From a virus: a stretch of DNA of 34,035 nt. Where the stretch lies: positions 1 through 34,035 of IMG/VR virus record IMGVR_UViG_3300042450_001855. The stretch is one strand, 5' to 3'. Of this stretch, positions 26,702 through 34,035 are shown one piece after another. Below the pieces are notes generated by a model that saw only the letters and a list, made by a program, of their open reading frames with translations, was not told where the DNA came from and ran no database searches. The translations under genes and the position numbers were made by a program. Each line of letters opens with the position of its first letter. The first letter of the stretch is position 1.

Positions 26702-29584
26702 TTAAGCGCCCTTGAGGGCAGTGATTTCGTCCTGTAGTCCTTCAACCATTCCTGCAAGCTCTTGCACTGCATTGACAAGAACAGGCAGTAATGTACTATA
26801 ACCGGCTTCAAGCCGATCGGGATTCTCTTGGCTCACAAGGTTTGGAATGACAATGCCAGTTTCTTCTTGCACGGCAAGAAGCTCCTGCGCAATGAAGCCT
26901 GCGTCTTCGATGTCCACTTTGCCTCCATCGCGAGCGTCCCAAGTGAAGGATACTGGACGAAGTTTGGAGACGAAATCAAGGCCAGCACGAAGATTGGTGA
27001 TTTCTTTTTTGTCTCGGACATCAGACAATGAAGTGATGGTCGTCACTTGACAGCGTAGCGTAGCAATGCCGCTATTACCAAGAGTGATTACGTTGCTTGC
27101 CGTGACAGACGCGCCTTGTGAATTGTTTCCAATAAATGAGTTGTTTGCGCCTGTCGTATTAGTGCTGCCAGCACTGGTTCCAATGGCAGTATTACTAGTG
27201 CCACTTGTCGTAGCATAAAGAGAATAAATACCATGAGCAACGTTGTAGTTGCCAATGGTATTAGAAAAGAGAGCCTGGGTGCCGATGGCACTGTTTTCAA
27301 TGCCAGTGGTATTGGAGCCAAGGGCCTGGAGTCCAGTCGCTACGTTGGAGCCGCCAGTGGTGTTGGCAGCAAGGGCTTGGTGACCAGTCGCTACGTTGTT
27401 GCTGGCAGTGGTGTTGGCAGCAAGGGCTTGGTGACCAGTCGCTACGTTGTTGCTGGCAGTGGTGTTGGCGGTAAGGGCTTGGTAGCCAGTTGCTACGTTG
27501 TTGAAGCCGGCAGTATTGGCTGCTAGAGCTAAAGCGCCAACCGCTATGTTTTGACCGCCAGTGGTATTGGCGAGAAGAGCTTGGTAACCAGTTGCTACGT
27601 TGGTGGTGCCAGTGGTATTGGCGGCAAGAGCCTGATAGCCAGTCGCTGTGTTAGCGCCACCAGTGGAATTAGCCGCTAAAGCAGAAAGTCCAATTGCTAT
27701 ATTTTGTCCTCCAGTGGTGTTGGCAGTAAGGGCTTGGTAGCCAGTCGCTACATTGTTGGCGCCAGTGGTATTGGCGGTCAAGGCTTGGTAGCCAGTTGCT
27801 ACGTTGGCGGCGCCAGTGGTGTTGGCGGCAAGGGTTTGGTGGCCAGTTGCTACGTTGGCGCCGCCAGTGGTGTTGGCGGCAAGGGCTAAAGTGCCAGTTG
27901 CTATGTTTTGATTGCCAGTGGTGTTGGCGGCAAGGGTTTGGTGGCCAGTTGCTACGTTGCCGAAGCCAGTGGTGTTGGCGGCAAGAGCTGAAGCGCCAGT
28001 TGCTACGTTGTTAGCGCCAGTGGTGTTGGCGGCAAGAGCGCTGCGACCAACGGCAGTGTTGTTACTGGCAGTGGTATTAACGGCGAGGGCTCCAGCACCA
28101 TAGGCAGTATTATCATTACCAGTGGTATTGGTGGCAAGGGCAGTGAGACCGTAAGCAGCATTCTGACTGCCTGTAGTGTTGGCGCTGAGGGCACTAAGGC
28201 CAACGGCAGTGTTGTTGCCGCCAGTGGTGTTAGCGGTGAGGGCGGCAGAACCGATGGCGGTGTTATTGCCGGCAGTAGTATTGGAAACAAGGGCGTTAGC
28301 GCCATTGGCAGTGTTGTTGGCGCCAGTGGTGTTGGCGGCGAGGGCGCTGCGGCCAACGGCAGTGTTGGCAGTGCCAGTGGTATTGGCGGCGAGGGCTCCG
28401 TTACCAACGGCAATATTGCTAACGATTGCTCCCGCACCACGCCCCACCGTAGCGCCATAAACAGTCAAGTCCCCCGTAGAAATTGTCACGGCTCCAGCAG
28501 CGCTAACCGTCATACGTGCGACGCCGCTAGTAGACACGCCCACGGAATTAGCCGAAGGCAAATAAATGCCATTAGCAGGAACAGTAGCGCTGCTAGGAAT
28601 CAGCGCAGCAGCAGTGCTATTGCCAGTAGTAATAACATTTTGACTGCCAAAATCTGGGCTAATTTTAGTGCCAACAATAGCAGCGGCGCTATTAACATCT
28701 GCATTGACAATACTGTCATTAACAATGTTGACCGATGCCACGGTAACGGCACTAGGAAGTGCTCCGTTTGCAAGCTTAGACAGATCAATGGCGGCAGAAG
28801 CGTTAATATCAGCATTGACGATGACGCCAGTTGCAATGGACGTGGCATTCCCGACTGAAGTGATGTCGCCAGTTAAGTTGGCATTGGTGGTAACAGTGGA
28901 TGCATTGCCGGCTAATGCAGCCGTGATTGTTCCAGCAGAAAAATTGCCACTTCCATCACGAGCAACAATCGCCGAAGCTGTATTAGCACTAGCAGCAGTA
29001 GTGGCACTATTGCTTACTTTTCCTGCTGTCGCAATAGTCGCAAGTTTTGCGTCAGTAATGGTTCCGTCAGCAACCATCGTGTTAGTGATGCTGCCAGTAT
29101 CACCAGTGGTAACAACCGTACCAGTAACGTCAGGTAGCGTAATAATCTTATCCGACGCCACTGAAGCCGTGGCTCGCAAAGCAATATAGTTAGTGCCATT
29201 AGCCGTGGTTTCACGAAATTGCACTTGCTGCTGATTGTCCATCACCAGCGCACCCGTCATCACGTCGCCAGTGACATTGACAAACTCACCGTCTTGAGTG
29301 CGCCATGCCGTACCGTCCCAAACCTTGAAGACATAACGGCTACTAGCAGTATCAAGCCATTGCTCGCCTTTGCTATTGCCTGCCTGTCCGCCGCTTGCAG
29401 GACTTACGTTTGGTGCCGTAGCTCCAACGTGAACAGGGCCAACTTTTACTAAGTCGCCATTACTGTCTTTAACAAATAGCCCAGGACTAGCAAGATTAGA
29501 ATTAACGGCAAGTTGCCCGTCAGCCATTCCACTAGGAACAGGACGCTTATTGGCAGTAGATGAACGCAGATGCTGGAGAGCCAT
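26702..29584 (-). CDS. Long tail fibre with 17-residue repeats and S74 chaperone
   Basis: Residues 1-100 carry a conserved fibre start (LRSSTANKRPVPSGMADGQL, VKVGPVHVGATAPNV), shared with the 30549 gene. Residues 390 to about 815 are some 25 copies of a 17-residue unit (N-x-A-x-G-x-x-A-L-x-x-N-T-T-G), like the left-handed YadA head. From about 854 comes a peptidase S74 (intramolecular chaperone) domain: S854 and K859 (SDVRDKK) form the Ser-Lys pair that cleaves the chaperone off, and FIAQELLAVQ follows. It should form a trimeric fibre contacting the host. The last 25 residues are a coiled coil. Confidence 0.88.
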   Translation of the reverse strand: MALQHLRSSTANKRPVPSGMADGQLAVNSNLASPGLFVKDSNGDLVKVGPVHVGATAPNVSPASGGQAGNSKGEQWLDTASSRYVFKVWDGTAWRTQDGEFVNVTGDVMTGALVMDNQQQVQFRETTANGTNYIALRATASVASDKIITLPDVTGTVVTTGDTGSITNTMVADGTITDAKLATIATAGKVSNSATTAASANTASAIVARDGSGNFSAGTITAALAGNASTVTTNANLTGDITSVGNATSIATGVIVNADINASAAIDLSKLANGALPSAVTVASVNIVNDSIVNADVNSAAAIVGTKISPDFGSQNVITTGNSTAAALIPSSATVPANGIYLPSANSVGVSTSGVARMTVSAAGAVTISTGDLTVYGATVGRGAGAIVSNIAVGNGALAANTTGTANTAVGRSALAANTTGANNTANGANALVSNTTAGNNTAIGSAALTANTTGGNNTAVGLSALSANTTGSQNAAYGLTALATNTTGNDNTAYGAGALAVNTTASNNTAVGRSALAANTTGANNVATGASALAANTTGFGNVATGHQTLAANTTGNQNIATGTLALAANTTGGANVATGHQTLAANTTGAANVATGYQALTANTTGANNVATGYQALTANTTGGQNIAIGLSALAANSTGGANTATGYQALAANTTGTTNVATGYQALLANTTGGQNIAVGALALAANTAGFNNVATGYQALTANTTASNNVATGHQALAANTTASNNVATGHQALAANTTGGSNVATGLQALGSNTTGIENSAIGTQALFSNTIGNYNVAHGIYSLYATTSGTSNTAIGTSAGSTNTTGANNSFIGNNSQGASVTASNVITLGNSGIATLRCQVTTITSLSDVRDKKEITNLRAGLDFVSKLRPVSFTWDARDGGKVDIEDAGFIAQELLAVQEETGIVIPNLVSQENPDRLEAGYSTLLPVLVNAVQELAGMVEGLQDEITALKGA
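27140..28417 (-). repeat. 51-bp tandem repeats inside the fibre gene
   Basis: About 25 imperfect in-frame copies of a 51-bp unit that encodes the 17-residue motif. Neighbouring units 12-14 and 19-21 are near-identical at protein level (for example VATGYQALTANTTG), pointing to recent duplications, while units at both ends have diverged. The copy number is likely to vary between related phages. Confidence 0.85.
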
Positions 29585-29625
29585 TCCTTAACACCCAAAA
29601 ATGGGCCGGAGATTATCCTCTTAGT

Positions 29626-29838
29626 CTAATAGCTGCCGTCGTTTATGGTTAACGTGCTAATGTTCCAAGTATTAACCCATGACGCATCATAATCAACGCT
29701 ACTATTCTTAATCAACACTTGATTTACAGTGCCTCCAGAACTAGGAAAGCTAGATCCCATGGCTCCTTGCGTGCCAGGCACTGCAAGAACAATTTGCGTT
29801 TCTTCATTATTTGAAACGTTAATCTGGACTTCTGGCAT
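29626..29838 (-). CDS. Small virion-associated protein (70 aa)
   Basis: It has a collagen-like stretch (VPGTQGAMGSS) and then GGTVNQVLIKNSSVDYDASW, ending NISTLTINDGSY. It resembles short fibre-like phage proteins in cyanophages. The core VLIK-x-S ... W-x-N and the ending D-G-S-Y are also seen in the 57-residue gene at 31290. It lies four bases downstream of the 29842 gene. Confidence 0.65.
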   Translation of the reverse strand: MPEVQINVSNNEETQIVLAVPGTQGAMGSSFPSSGGTVNQVLIKNSSVDYDASWVNTWNISTLTINDGSY

Positions 29839-29841
29839 TGG

Positions 29842-30471
29842 TCAGTTCCTGGAGTAAGTACGTTGTACGGTCGCTATGCCAGAAAGCCAATAGTAGCGTT
29901 CCCCTGGGCCGTTTGTTAAGCTTACATCATAATTGTAACGGCCAGCTTCAATCCCAGACGAAACGGCTGGAGGCATAGTCACTAAAAACTCTCCATTCAC
30001 TGCATCAGTAATTGAACAGTTAAAAGTGGCAACTTGCACATCTTGGATGATGCCCCTAACATCAGCATCAACTGTATAGCCTGTTAAGTTGACTGGCTTT
30101 GCAGCATAAAATACGCCTTCCCCATTGCTTTGAATTTGAACGGCGGTACCGCCAGAAGTGGTGGCAACATAAAATGCATTATTCGTCAAACCACTACTAA
30201 GAACAAAATAAATTGAATTCAAGCTTAGCCCACAAGGCACTTTTACTCCCGATATGGTTACAACGCCTGTAGCACCACTGGCCGTAAGGTCTTCTGCTGT
30301 AAAGACAACTTTGGTTCCATTCGTCAGTCCATGGCATGGCGCCGTAAACAAAGCATAACCACCACTTACCGTAACACCACTCAATACTTGCCGTTGCTCA
30401 GTTGCCCGCAGCACTGCCTTCCACGTGGCATTTTGCAAAATAGTTGTATCGTATATGGCGGGATAAATCAT
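29842..30471 (-). CDS. Tail/fibre-associated structural protein (209 aa)
   Basis: The opening MIYPAIYDTTILQNATWKAV and ending GERYYWLSGIATVQRTYSRN are familiar to me from phage tail proteins near fibres. The middle has HGLTNGTKVVFTAED, PCGLSLNSIYFVLSS and VNLTGYTVDADVRG, a beta-rich jelly-roll-like layout. The exact role (fibre network or baseplate) is unknown. Confidence 0.65.
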   Translation of the reverse strand: MIYPAIYDTTILQNATWKAVLRATEQRQVLSGVTVSGGYALFTAPCHGLTNGTKVVFTAEDLTASGATGVVTISGVKVPCGLSLNSIYFVLSSGLTNNAFYVATTSGGTAVQIQSNGEGVFYAAKPVNLTGYTVDADVRGIIQDVQVATFNCSITDAVNGEFLVTMPPAVSSGIEAGRYNYDVSLTNGPGERYYWLSGIATVQRTYSRN

Positions 30472-30548
30472 CGCCTAATCACAACGCTTTCTTTTATTGT
30501 AGCTCAAGGTATCACACAAGGAGGCTTTCATAATACGCTTACAATGGC

Positions 30549-31238
30549 TCAAAAGCTTCCGTCATCAAGGTCAGAAAGAAGAGCTATGGTGCCGGTTAAG
30601 TTTGGCAATGTAATCGTACGGTCAATAGTTGGATCCACTACTGCCAGTGTGGTTTCAAAGCCATTGTCAGTGGCGCCTTCGAAGACCAAGGAACCATTAT
30701 TTCCAATTTCTAGCACTCCTGAAATTGTTCCGCCAGTTCTTGGCAGAGCATTACTAGCTAAGTCATAAGCCGTTTTGACGGCAGTAGCAGAAGCAATGGT
30801 GGTGGAGCTAGTTGTGGAAGTAGAGTCGCTAACTTTGCTTTGTAAGCCAGAAGGTGTAACAGCACGAATACTATCAGTGCCAGACTGTGTTTCAGCGCCA
30901 GTGGCTAGTGCTAGAAGGCCAGCGTTTGCAGTGGTTCCTGAAGGAGTGAGATTGACAAATGAGCTGCCCGTGTAATAATGAATGCCATGAATGGTGGTAC
31001 TATTATTCACCCATAGTTCACCCAAGCTATTTCCAGAACTTCCAGCCGGAGTCACATTGGGAGCTGCTGCGCCAACATGAACGGGCCCAACCTTGACGAC
31101 TGCCCCATCGCTGGCCTTCAGGAACACCCCTGGCGTAGACGAGGCAGTGTTAAGCGCTAGTTGACCATCAGCCAAGCTGGCTTCACTGGGGCGCTTGCTG
31201 GTGATGGCAGAGCGAAGATGTCTAAGAGTGGCAGCCAT
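30549..31238 (-). CDS. Tail fibre protein (229 aa)
   Basis: The N-terminus (LRHLRSAITSKRPSEASLAD, VKVGPVHVGAAAPNV) is paralogous to the start of the 960-residue fibre, so both probably attach to the same partner. The middle is Ser and Thr-rich (SDSTSTTSSTTIASA). The C-terminus (TIALLSDLDDGSF) matches the ending of the 712-residue fibre. It has no repeat shaft or S74 domain. Confidence 0.75.
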   Translation of the reverse strand: MAATLRHLRSAITSKRPSEASLADGQLALNTASSTPGVFLKASDGAVVKVGPVHVGAAAPNVTPAGSSGNSLGELWVNNSTTIHGIHYYTGSSFVNLTPSGTTANAGLLALATGAETQSGTDSIRAVTPSGLQSKVSDSTSTTSSTTIASATAVKTAYDLASNALPRTGGTISGVLEIGNNGSLVFEGATDNGFETTLAVVDPTIDRTITLPNLTGTIALLSDLDDGSF

Positions 31239-31289
31239 GGCAATGAGTGGTGAGTAATAAAGGCGGCCTTAATTGCTGCATTCTAAATC

Positions 31290-31463
31290 TTAAACGTACT
31301 CACCTTCGTCTATTACTGCATTAGTAGAATTTAGTACGTGGTCGATATTGTCCCATCCAGTGTAATAAAAAGCTTTTGAGGTTTTGATTAGCACCTGTCC
31401 TTCGCTGCCGTAGGGAGGAACCTCCTTTCCTGCATATACAAAGCTTGACAATTGATAAGTCAT
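31290..31463 (-). CDS. Small fibre-module protein (57 aa)
   Basis: Too short for standard length cut-offs. It reads MTYQLSSFVYAGKEV, then SEGQVLIKTSKAFYYTGWDN and ends VIDEGEYV. The Q-V-L-I-K-x-S core and the acidic D-E-G-x-Y ending mirror the 70-residue protein at 29626, so I take it as a paralogue. It starts 19 bases after the 712-residue fibre gene. Confidence 0.6.
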   Translation of the reverse strand: MTYQLSSFVYAGKEVPPYGSEGQVLIKTSKAFYYTGWDNIDHVLNSTNAVIDEGEYV

Positions 31464-31482
31464 TTATTAATTCTCTTTGTTT

Positions 31483-33621
31483 CTAGAACGATCCATCATC
31501 GACAACGCCAACGGTCATAATGCCAGTGCCTGATGCCACCAAAATTTGAGAGGATGCTCTCACGATGCCAGCAGTGGTTGCATTGGCAATTTGCACTTTT
31601 GCCCATACACTTTCATTGTAATCTTCTTGCGATGCAATACTAGGACTAGGCGGCACTAAAGACCCGCCTGCCACTAAGACATCTTCGTCGCTGACACCAC
31701 CAACTGCACTGTAAAGATTGACCTTAGTCCAAGATGCGCCAGCGCCTTCTGATAGCACCCAGTTGCCAATGGCAAGGCTTTCCGTAGGGGCGGGAGCTGT
31801 ACCAGTGCCTGCCGTTGTAACAACTAAATATACGCCGTTGTTGCTCGTATTGGGAGGAGACAGCGGCTGTCCAACAGTCAGCCCGGCTTCAATGCCATAA
31901 ATATTGGTGCTTTCAACAACATTCCCCGATGCGCTATAAGTGCCACCAAAACGCAAGTTAATCTGCGTGGGACTGCCGTAGCCAAGGTTTAGCCAATAAC
32001 CATTAGGAACGGGAGAGACTTCTCCCACCCAAATATAAGCAGCACGATCATTAGGGTTGATCCACCACTGTCCAGCAAATTCAGGAACTGGCGAGCTTTC
32101 GCTAACTTGCGCAATGCCATAATCAGCCAGTTGCGAAGCCGTTACGCTATTTTCAGCCAAGAAAGCGCTTGAGAATGATCCGCTAGTAATTTTGCTTGCA
32201 TCTAGGCCAGGAATGTCTGCGGCCAGTAATGTGGGTTGAGCTGAGACGATGTGTCCTTGAGCGTCAATAGTAACAGCGCCTGCGTAAACGCCACCAATGG
32301 CAGTATTGCTGTGATTGAGCGTGCCAGTGCCATCAACCGCTAAGCCAGTGCCAGGAGCCACGGCGCCAATGTTTAGTGCAGTGGCAATGGGCAGATCAGT
32401 GGATTGCAGCGCCCTGAAAGCAGGAGCAGTTGCCACTCCAGACGATGGCCCAGCAAAAACAGTTGCAGCCGTTTGGTTTTCTAAAGTGGTCGTAACAACT
32501 GCTGAATAACTATCAGGATATGTAACATCAAAAGCGATGGGGGTGGAATCAACAAAGCTAATATCACTAATTGCCGCTTGACGTTCCCATGAATCACCAT
32601 CCCATACATAAACGAACTTAGTAGTAGCGTCTAGATATAGTTGACCAACAAAGCTTCCGCTCCCGCTGGGTGCCCCTGCCGAAACAATAGAAGATGAATT
32701 GTCTGCGAGTTTGGTTGCAGTAACTGCATCGTCAGCAATCTTGGCAGAAGTAACAGCAAGTCCTGAAATAGCGGCAGAATTTACGCTTTCTGCTCCATAG
32801 TTAACTGCAGTCAGTGACCCACTGGCAACAGTAGCTCCAGATACTGCGCCAACATTAATGTCTCCAGCTTCAACAATTGCTTTCGTGGCAAGAGCGCCAA
32901 GTCCTAAAACTGTTCTAGCGTCTGCGCTGCTATTGCCGCTTGCAAGGAACCCTCTCGCATAAGCAGGCAATGGGGAAGTGTCATAAGTGTCCACTCCTGT
33001 TAAGTAGAGAATCTTGTCCGCAGAAGTGGTTAGACCAGCAATAGAAGCGAGTCCTGTATCGTACGCTTGTACGTCCGTGCCAATGGCAAGACCAAGGTTT
33101 GTGCGGGCATCACTAGCAGAAGACGCCCCTGTGCCCCCATCGACAACGGCCAGATCAATGATGTTCGAAATGGTGCCGCCTGAAATGACCACACTGCCTG
33201 CGTCCTGTGCAGCCAATGTCCCAAGTGCAGGAAGGCCAGTCAAGCTCTGGTAGGTGCCACTGGTGGCCACTGGAGCCAATCCCGCAACGCTGTTAGCAGT
33301 GATGGCTACGGCTATGCCAGACGCTGCAGTGACCAGTCCTTGGCCGTTTACAGTGAACTGAGCAACAGTGCTGGCATTTCCATAAGTGCCTGCGACAACA
33401 CCAGTGCTGTCAAGAGCAGTGGCGCCAAGCTTGGTGGTCGAACTTTGGTTTAACTTTGCAAGATCAATGGAGCTGGAAGCAATACCAGCAATGCCAATGC
33501 TTAATAAATCACCAACGGCAATTTTCTTTGTATCACCAGCACTTAAATCGACAATAGGCAGTTCATCAAGTTGAGACAAGTCAACTGATAAGGCATCAAG
33601 CTCAGAAATGCGAACAGCCAT
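31483..33621 (-). CDS. Long tail fibre protein (712 aa)
   Basis: The opening MAVRISELDALSVDLSQLDE and the Ala, Ser, Thr and Gly-rich body (for example VVDGGTGASSASDARTNLG) are typical of phage fibres. Two stretches (FVGQLYLDATTKFVYVWDG and FAGQWWINPNDRAAYIWVG) read as related repeats, residues about 325 and 540, each with a G-x-x-W/Y-x-D/N-P/T turn. The C-terminus ends GVVDDGSF. No enzymatic domain was seen. It lies two bases from the partial gene at the right edge. Confidence 0.75.
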   Translation of the reverse strand: MAVRISELDALSVDLSQLDELPIVDLSAGDTKKIAVGDLLSIGIAGIASSSIDLAKLNQSSTTKLGATALDSTGVVAGTYGNASTVAQFTVNGQGLVTAASGIAVAITANSVAGLAPVATSGTYQSLTGLPALGTLAAQDAGSVVISGGTISNIIDLAVVDGGTGASSASDARTNLGLAIGTDVQAYDTGLASIAGLTTSADKILYLTGVDTYDTSPLPAYARGFLASGNSSADARTVLGLGALATKAIVEAGDINVGAVSGATVASGSLTAVNYGAESVNSAAISGLAVTSAKIADDAVTATKLADNSSSIVSAGAPSGSGSFVGQLYLDATTKFVYVWDGDSWERQAAISDISFVDSTPIAFDVTYPDSYSAVVTTTLENQTAATVFAGPSSGVATAPAFRALQSTDLPIATALNIGAVAPGTGLAVDGTGTLNHSNTAIGGVYAGAVTIDAQGHIVSAQPTLLAADIPGLDASKITSGSFSSAFLAENSVTASQLADYGIAQVSESSPVPEFAGQWWINPNDRAAYIWVGEVSPVPNGYWLNLGYGSPTQINLRFGGTYSASGNVVESTNIYGIEAGLTVGQPLSPPNTSNNGVYLVVTTAGTGTAPAPTESLAIGNWVLSEGAGASWTKVNLYSAVGGVSDEDVLVAGGSLVPPSPSIASQEDYNESVWAKVQIANATTAGIVRASSQILVASGTGIMTVGVVDDGSF

Positions 33622-33623
33622 CG

Positions 33624-34035
33624 TTAAGTAACCTCTTCGATTACGCCAAGCTCTTCTAGCGTTGACTCTTTCCCAATGCTAACATTATTTTCAGTTCTTA
33701 AATCAACAGGGCTATCTCCTGCTCGCAACTTAAATTCTCCGGCAGTCAAGAAATCAAAGCTACATTCTGCAATTTGATCGGCTTCTACTGTCATTGCCGA
33801 TTTTGTAAAAATACCATTCACTTCATAAAACACGCCTTCATTTGTCAAATAACCTGGCGGCTGAGGCTTGCCGGGTTCCAATATGTAAAACTTTCCCTGG
33901 AAACGACTGCCCACTTCAATCTTTTGTATAAGCTGAGAAAGAGCCAGTGGAATCTCTTCGCCAATTACATTCTTAAAGCTAAACAGACAATCCAAAGTGC
34001 CACCACCACTAATGGCGCTTGAAGTAAAGTCCCTG
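33624..34035 (-). CDS. Tail/structural protein, cut by the window edge
   Basis: The frame is open to the right edge (RDFTSSAISGGGTLDCLFSF before the internal TTG), so the 5' part is missing. It includes FQGKFYILEPGKPQPPGYL and ends IGKESTLEELGVIEEVT. The SAISGGGTLDCLF pattern is one I recall from phage tail proteins. It ends just before the 712-residue fibre starts and is probably in the same operon. Confidence 0.6.
   Translation of the reverse strand, partial: RDFTSSAISGGGTLDCLFSFKNVIGEEIPLALSQLIQKIEVGSRFQGKFYILEPGKPQPPGYLTNEGVFYEVNGIFTKSAMTVEADQIAECSFDFLTAGEFKLRAGDSPVDLRTENNVSIGKESTLEELGVIEEVT

Noticed and set aside
27140-28417. The tandem repeats as a CRISPR array
   Set aside because: The 51-bp units are in frame, have no unique spacers and encode the fibre repeat.
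28003-28458. Ala/Leu/Pro-rich frames on both strands over the fibre repeats
   Set aside because: They are alternative readings of the repeat and lack starts with Shine-Dalgarno support.
1-34035. tRNA genes, integrase, phage attachment site or lysogeny module
   Set aside because: No tRNA-like sequence was seen, and no tyrosine or serine recombinase or CI-like repressor was recognised. The ribbon-helix-helix protein alone does not show a temperate lifestyle.

Overview
This window is a piece of a double-stranded DNA tailed-phage genome (Caudoviricetes). It holds a phage tail-fibre module, a lysis cassette, a recombination and nucleotide-metabolism block, and long chains of very small overlapping genes. 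No ribosomal RNA, tRNA or host-like metabolic operon was seen. A cyanobacterial host is the best guess. It rests on remembered resemblance of the ThyX, Dcd, DUF3310, tail-fibre N-terminus and the structural protein at 24688-25920 to cyanophage proteins, not on any search. Terminase large subunit, portal, capsid and DNA polymerase are absent, so this is part of a larger genome; the gene at the right edge is cut off.

Layout. (1) 1-9705 is almost entirely leftward. It starts with an iteron-like repeat array (103-265), followed by small coupled genes, an orphan MT-A70 C-terminus, a sliding-clamp-like protein, an HNH and a GIY-YIG nuclease, an RlpA-like secreted protein, a Gly-X repeat protein and an HTH (terminase-small-like) protein. 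Between about 1.4 and 6 kb many genes are followed by their own hairpin terminator. (2) 9706-10054 is a divergent control region rich in inverted repeats. (3) 10055-12937 is a rightward chain of mini-genes joined by short overlaps, several of them paralogous, with one HNH gene lodged inside. (4) 12934-16286 is leftward: two small genes and a TOPRIM/RecA-fold primase-helicase interrupted by a LAGLIDADG intein. (5) 16429-24380 is mainly rightward: a ribbon-helix-helix protein, a DUF1071/Sak3-type annealing protein, a PD-(D/E)XK exonuclease, Dcd, a resolvase-like nuclease, ThyX, DUF3310, then small membrane proteins and a two-domain peptidoglycan enzyme. Two leftward genes interrupt this block. 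(6) 24298-34035 is leftward tail and fibre genes, including a 960-residue fibre with a 17-residue repeat and a C-terminal S74 chaperone.

How it fits together. The annealing protein and exonuclease form a recombination pair. The helicase and clamp serve replication. Dcd, ThyX and possibly the DUF3310 protein feed the thymidylate pool. The lysis cassette ends the rightward unit, facing the tail genes. The mini-gene chain and the leftward small genes are the least understood part and are probably early or accessory functions. Five selfish nuclease elements (three HNH, one GIY-YIG, one intein) are spread through the window.

Several genes listed here have fewer than 60 codons. They were found by reading stop/start overlaps and Shine-Dalgarno sequences directly.
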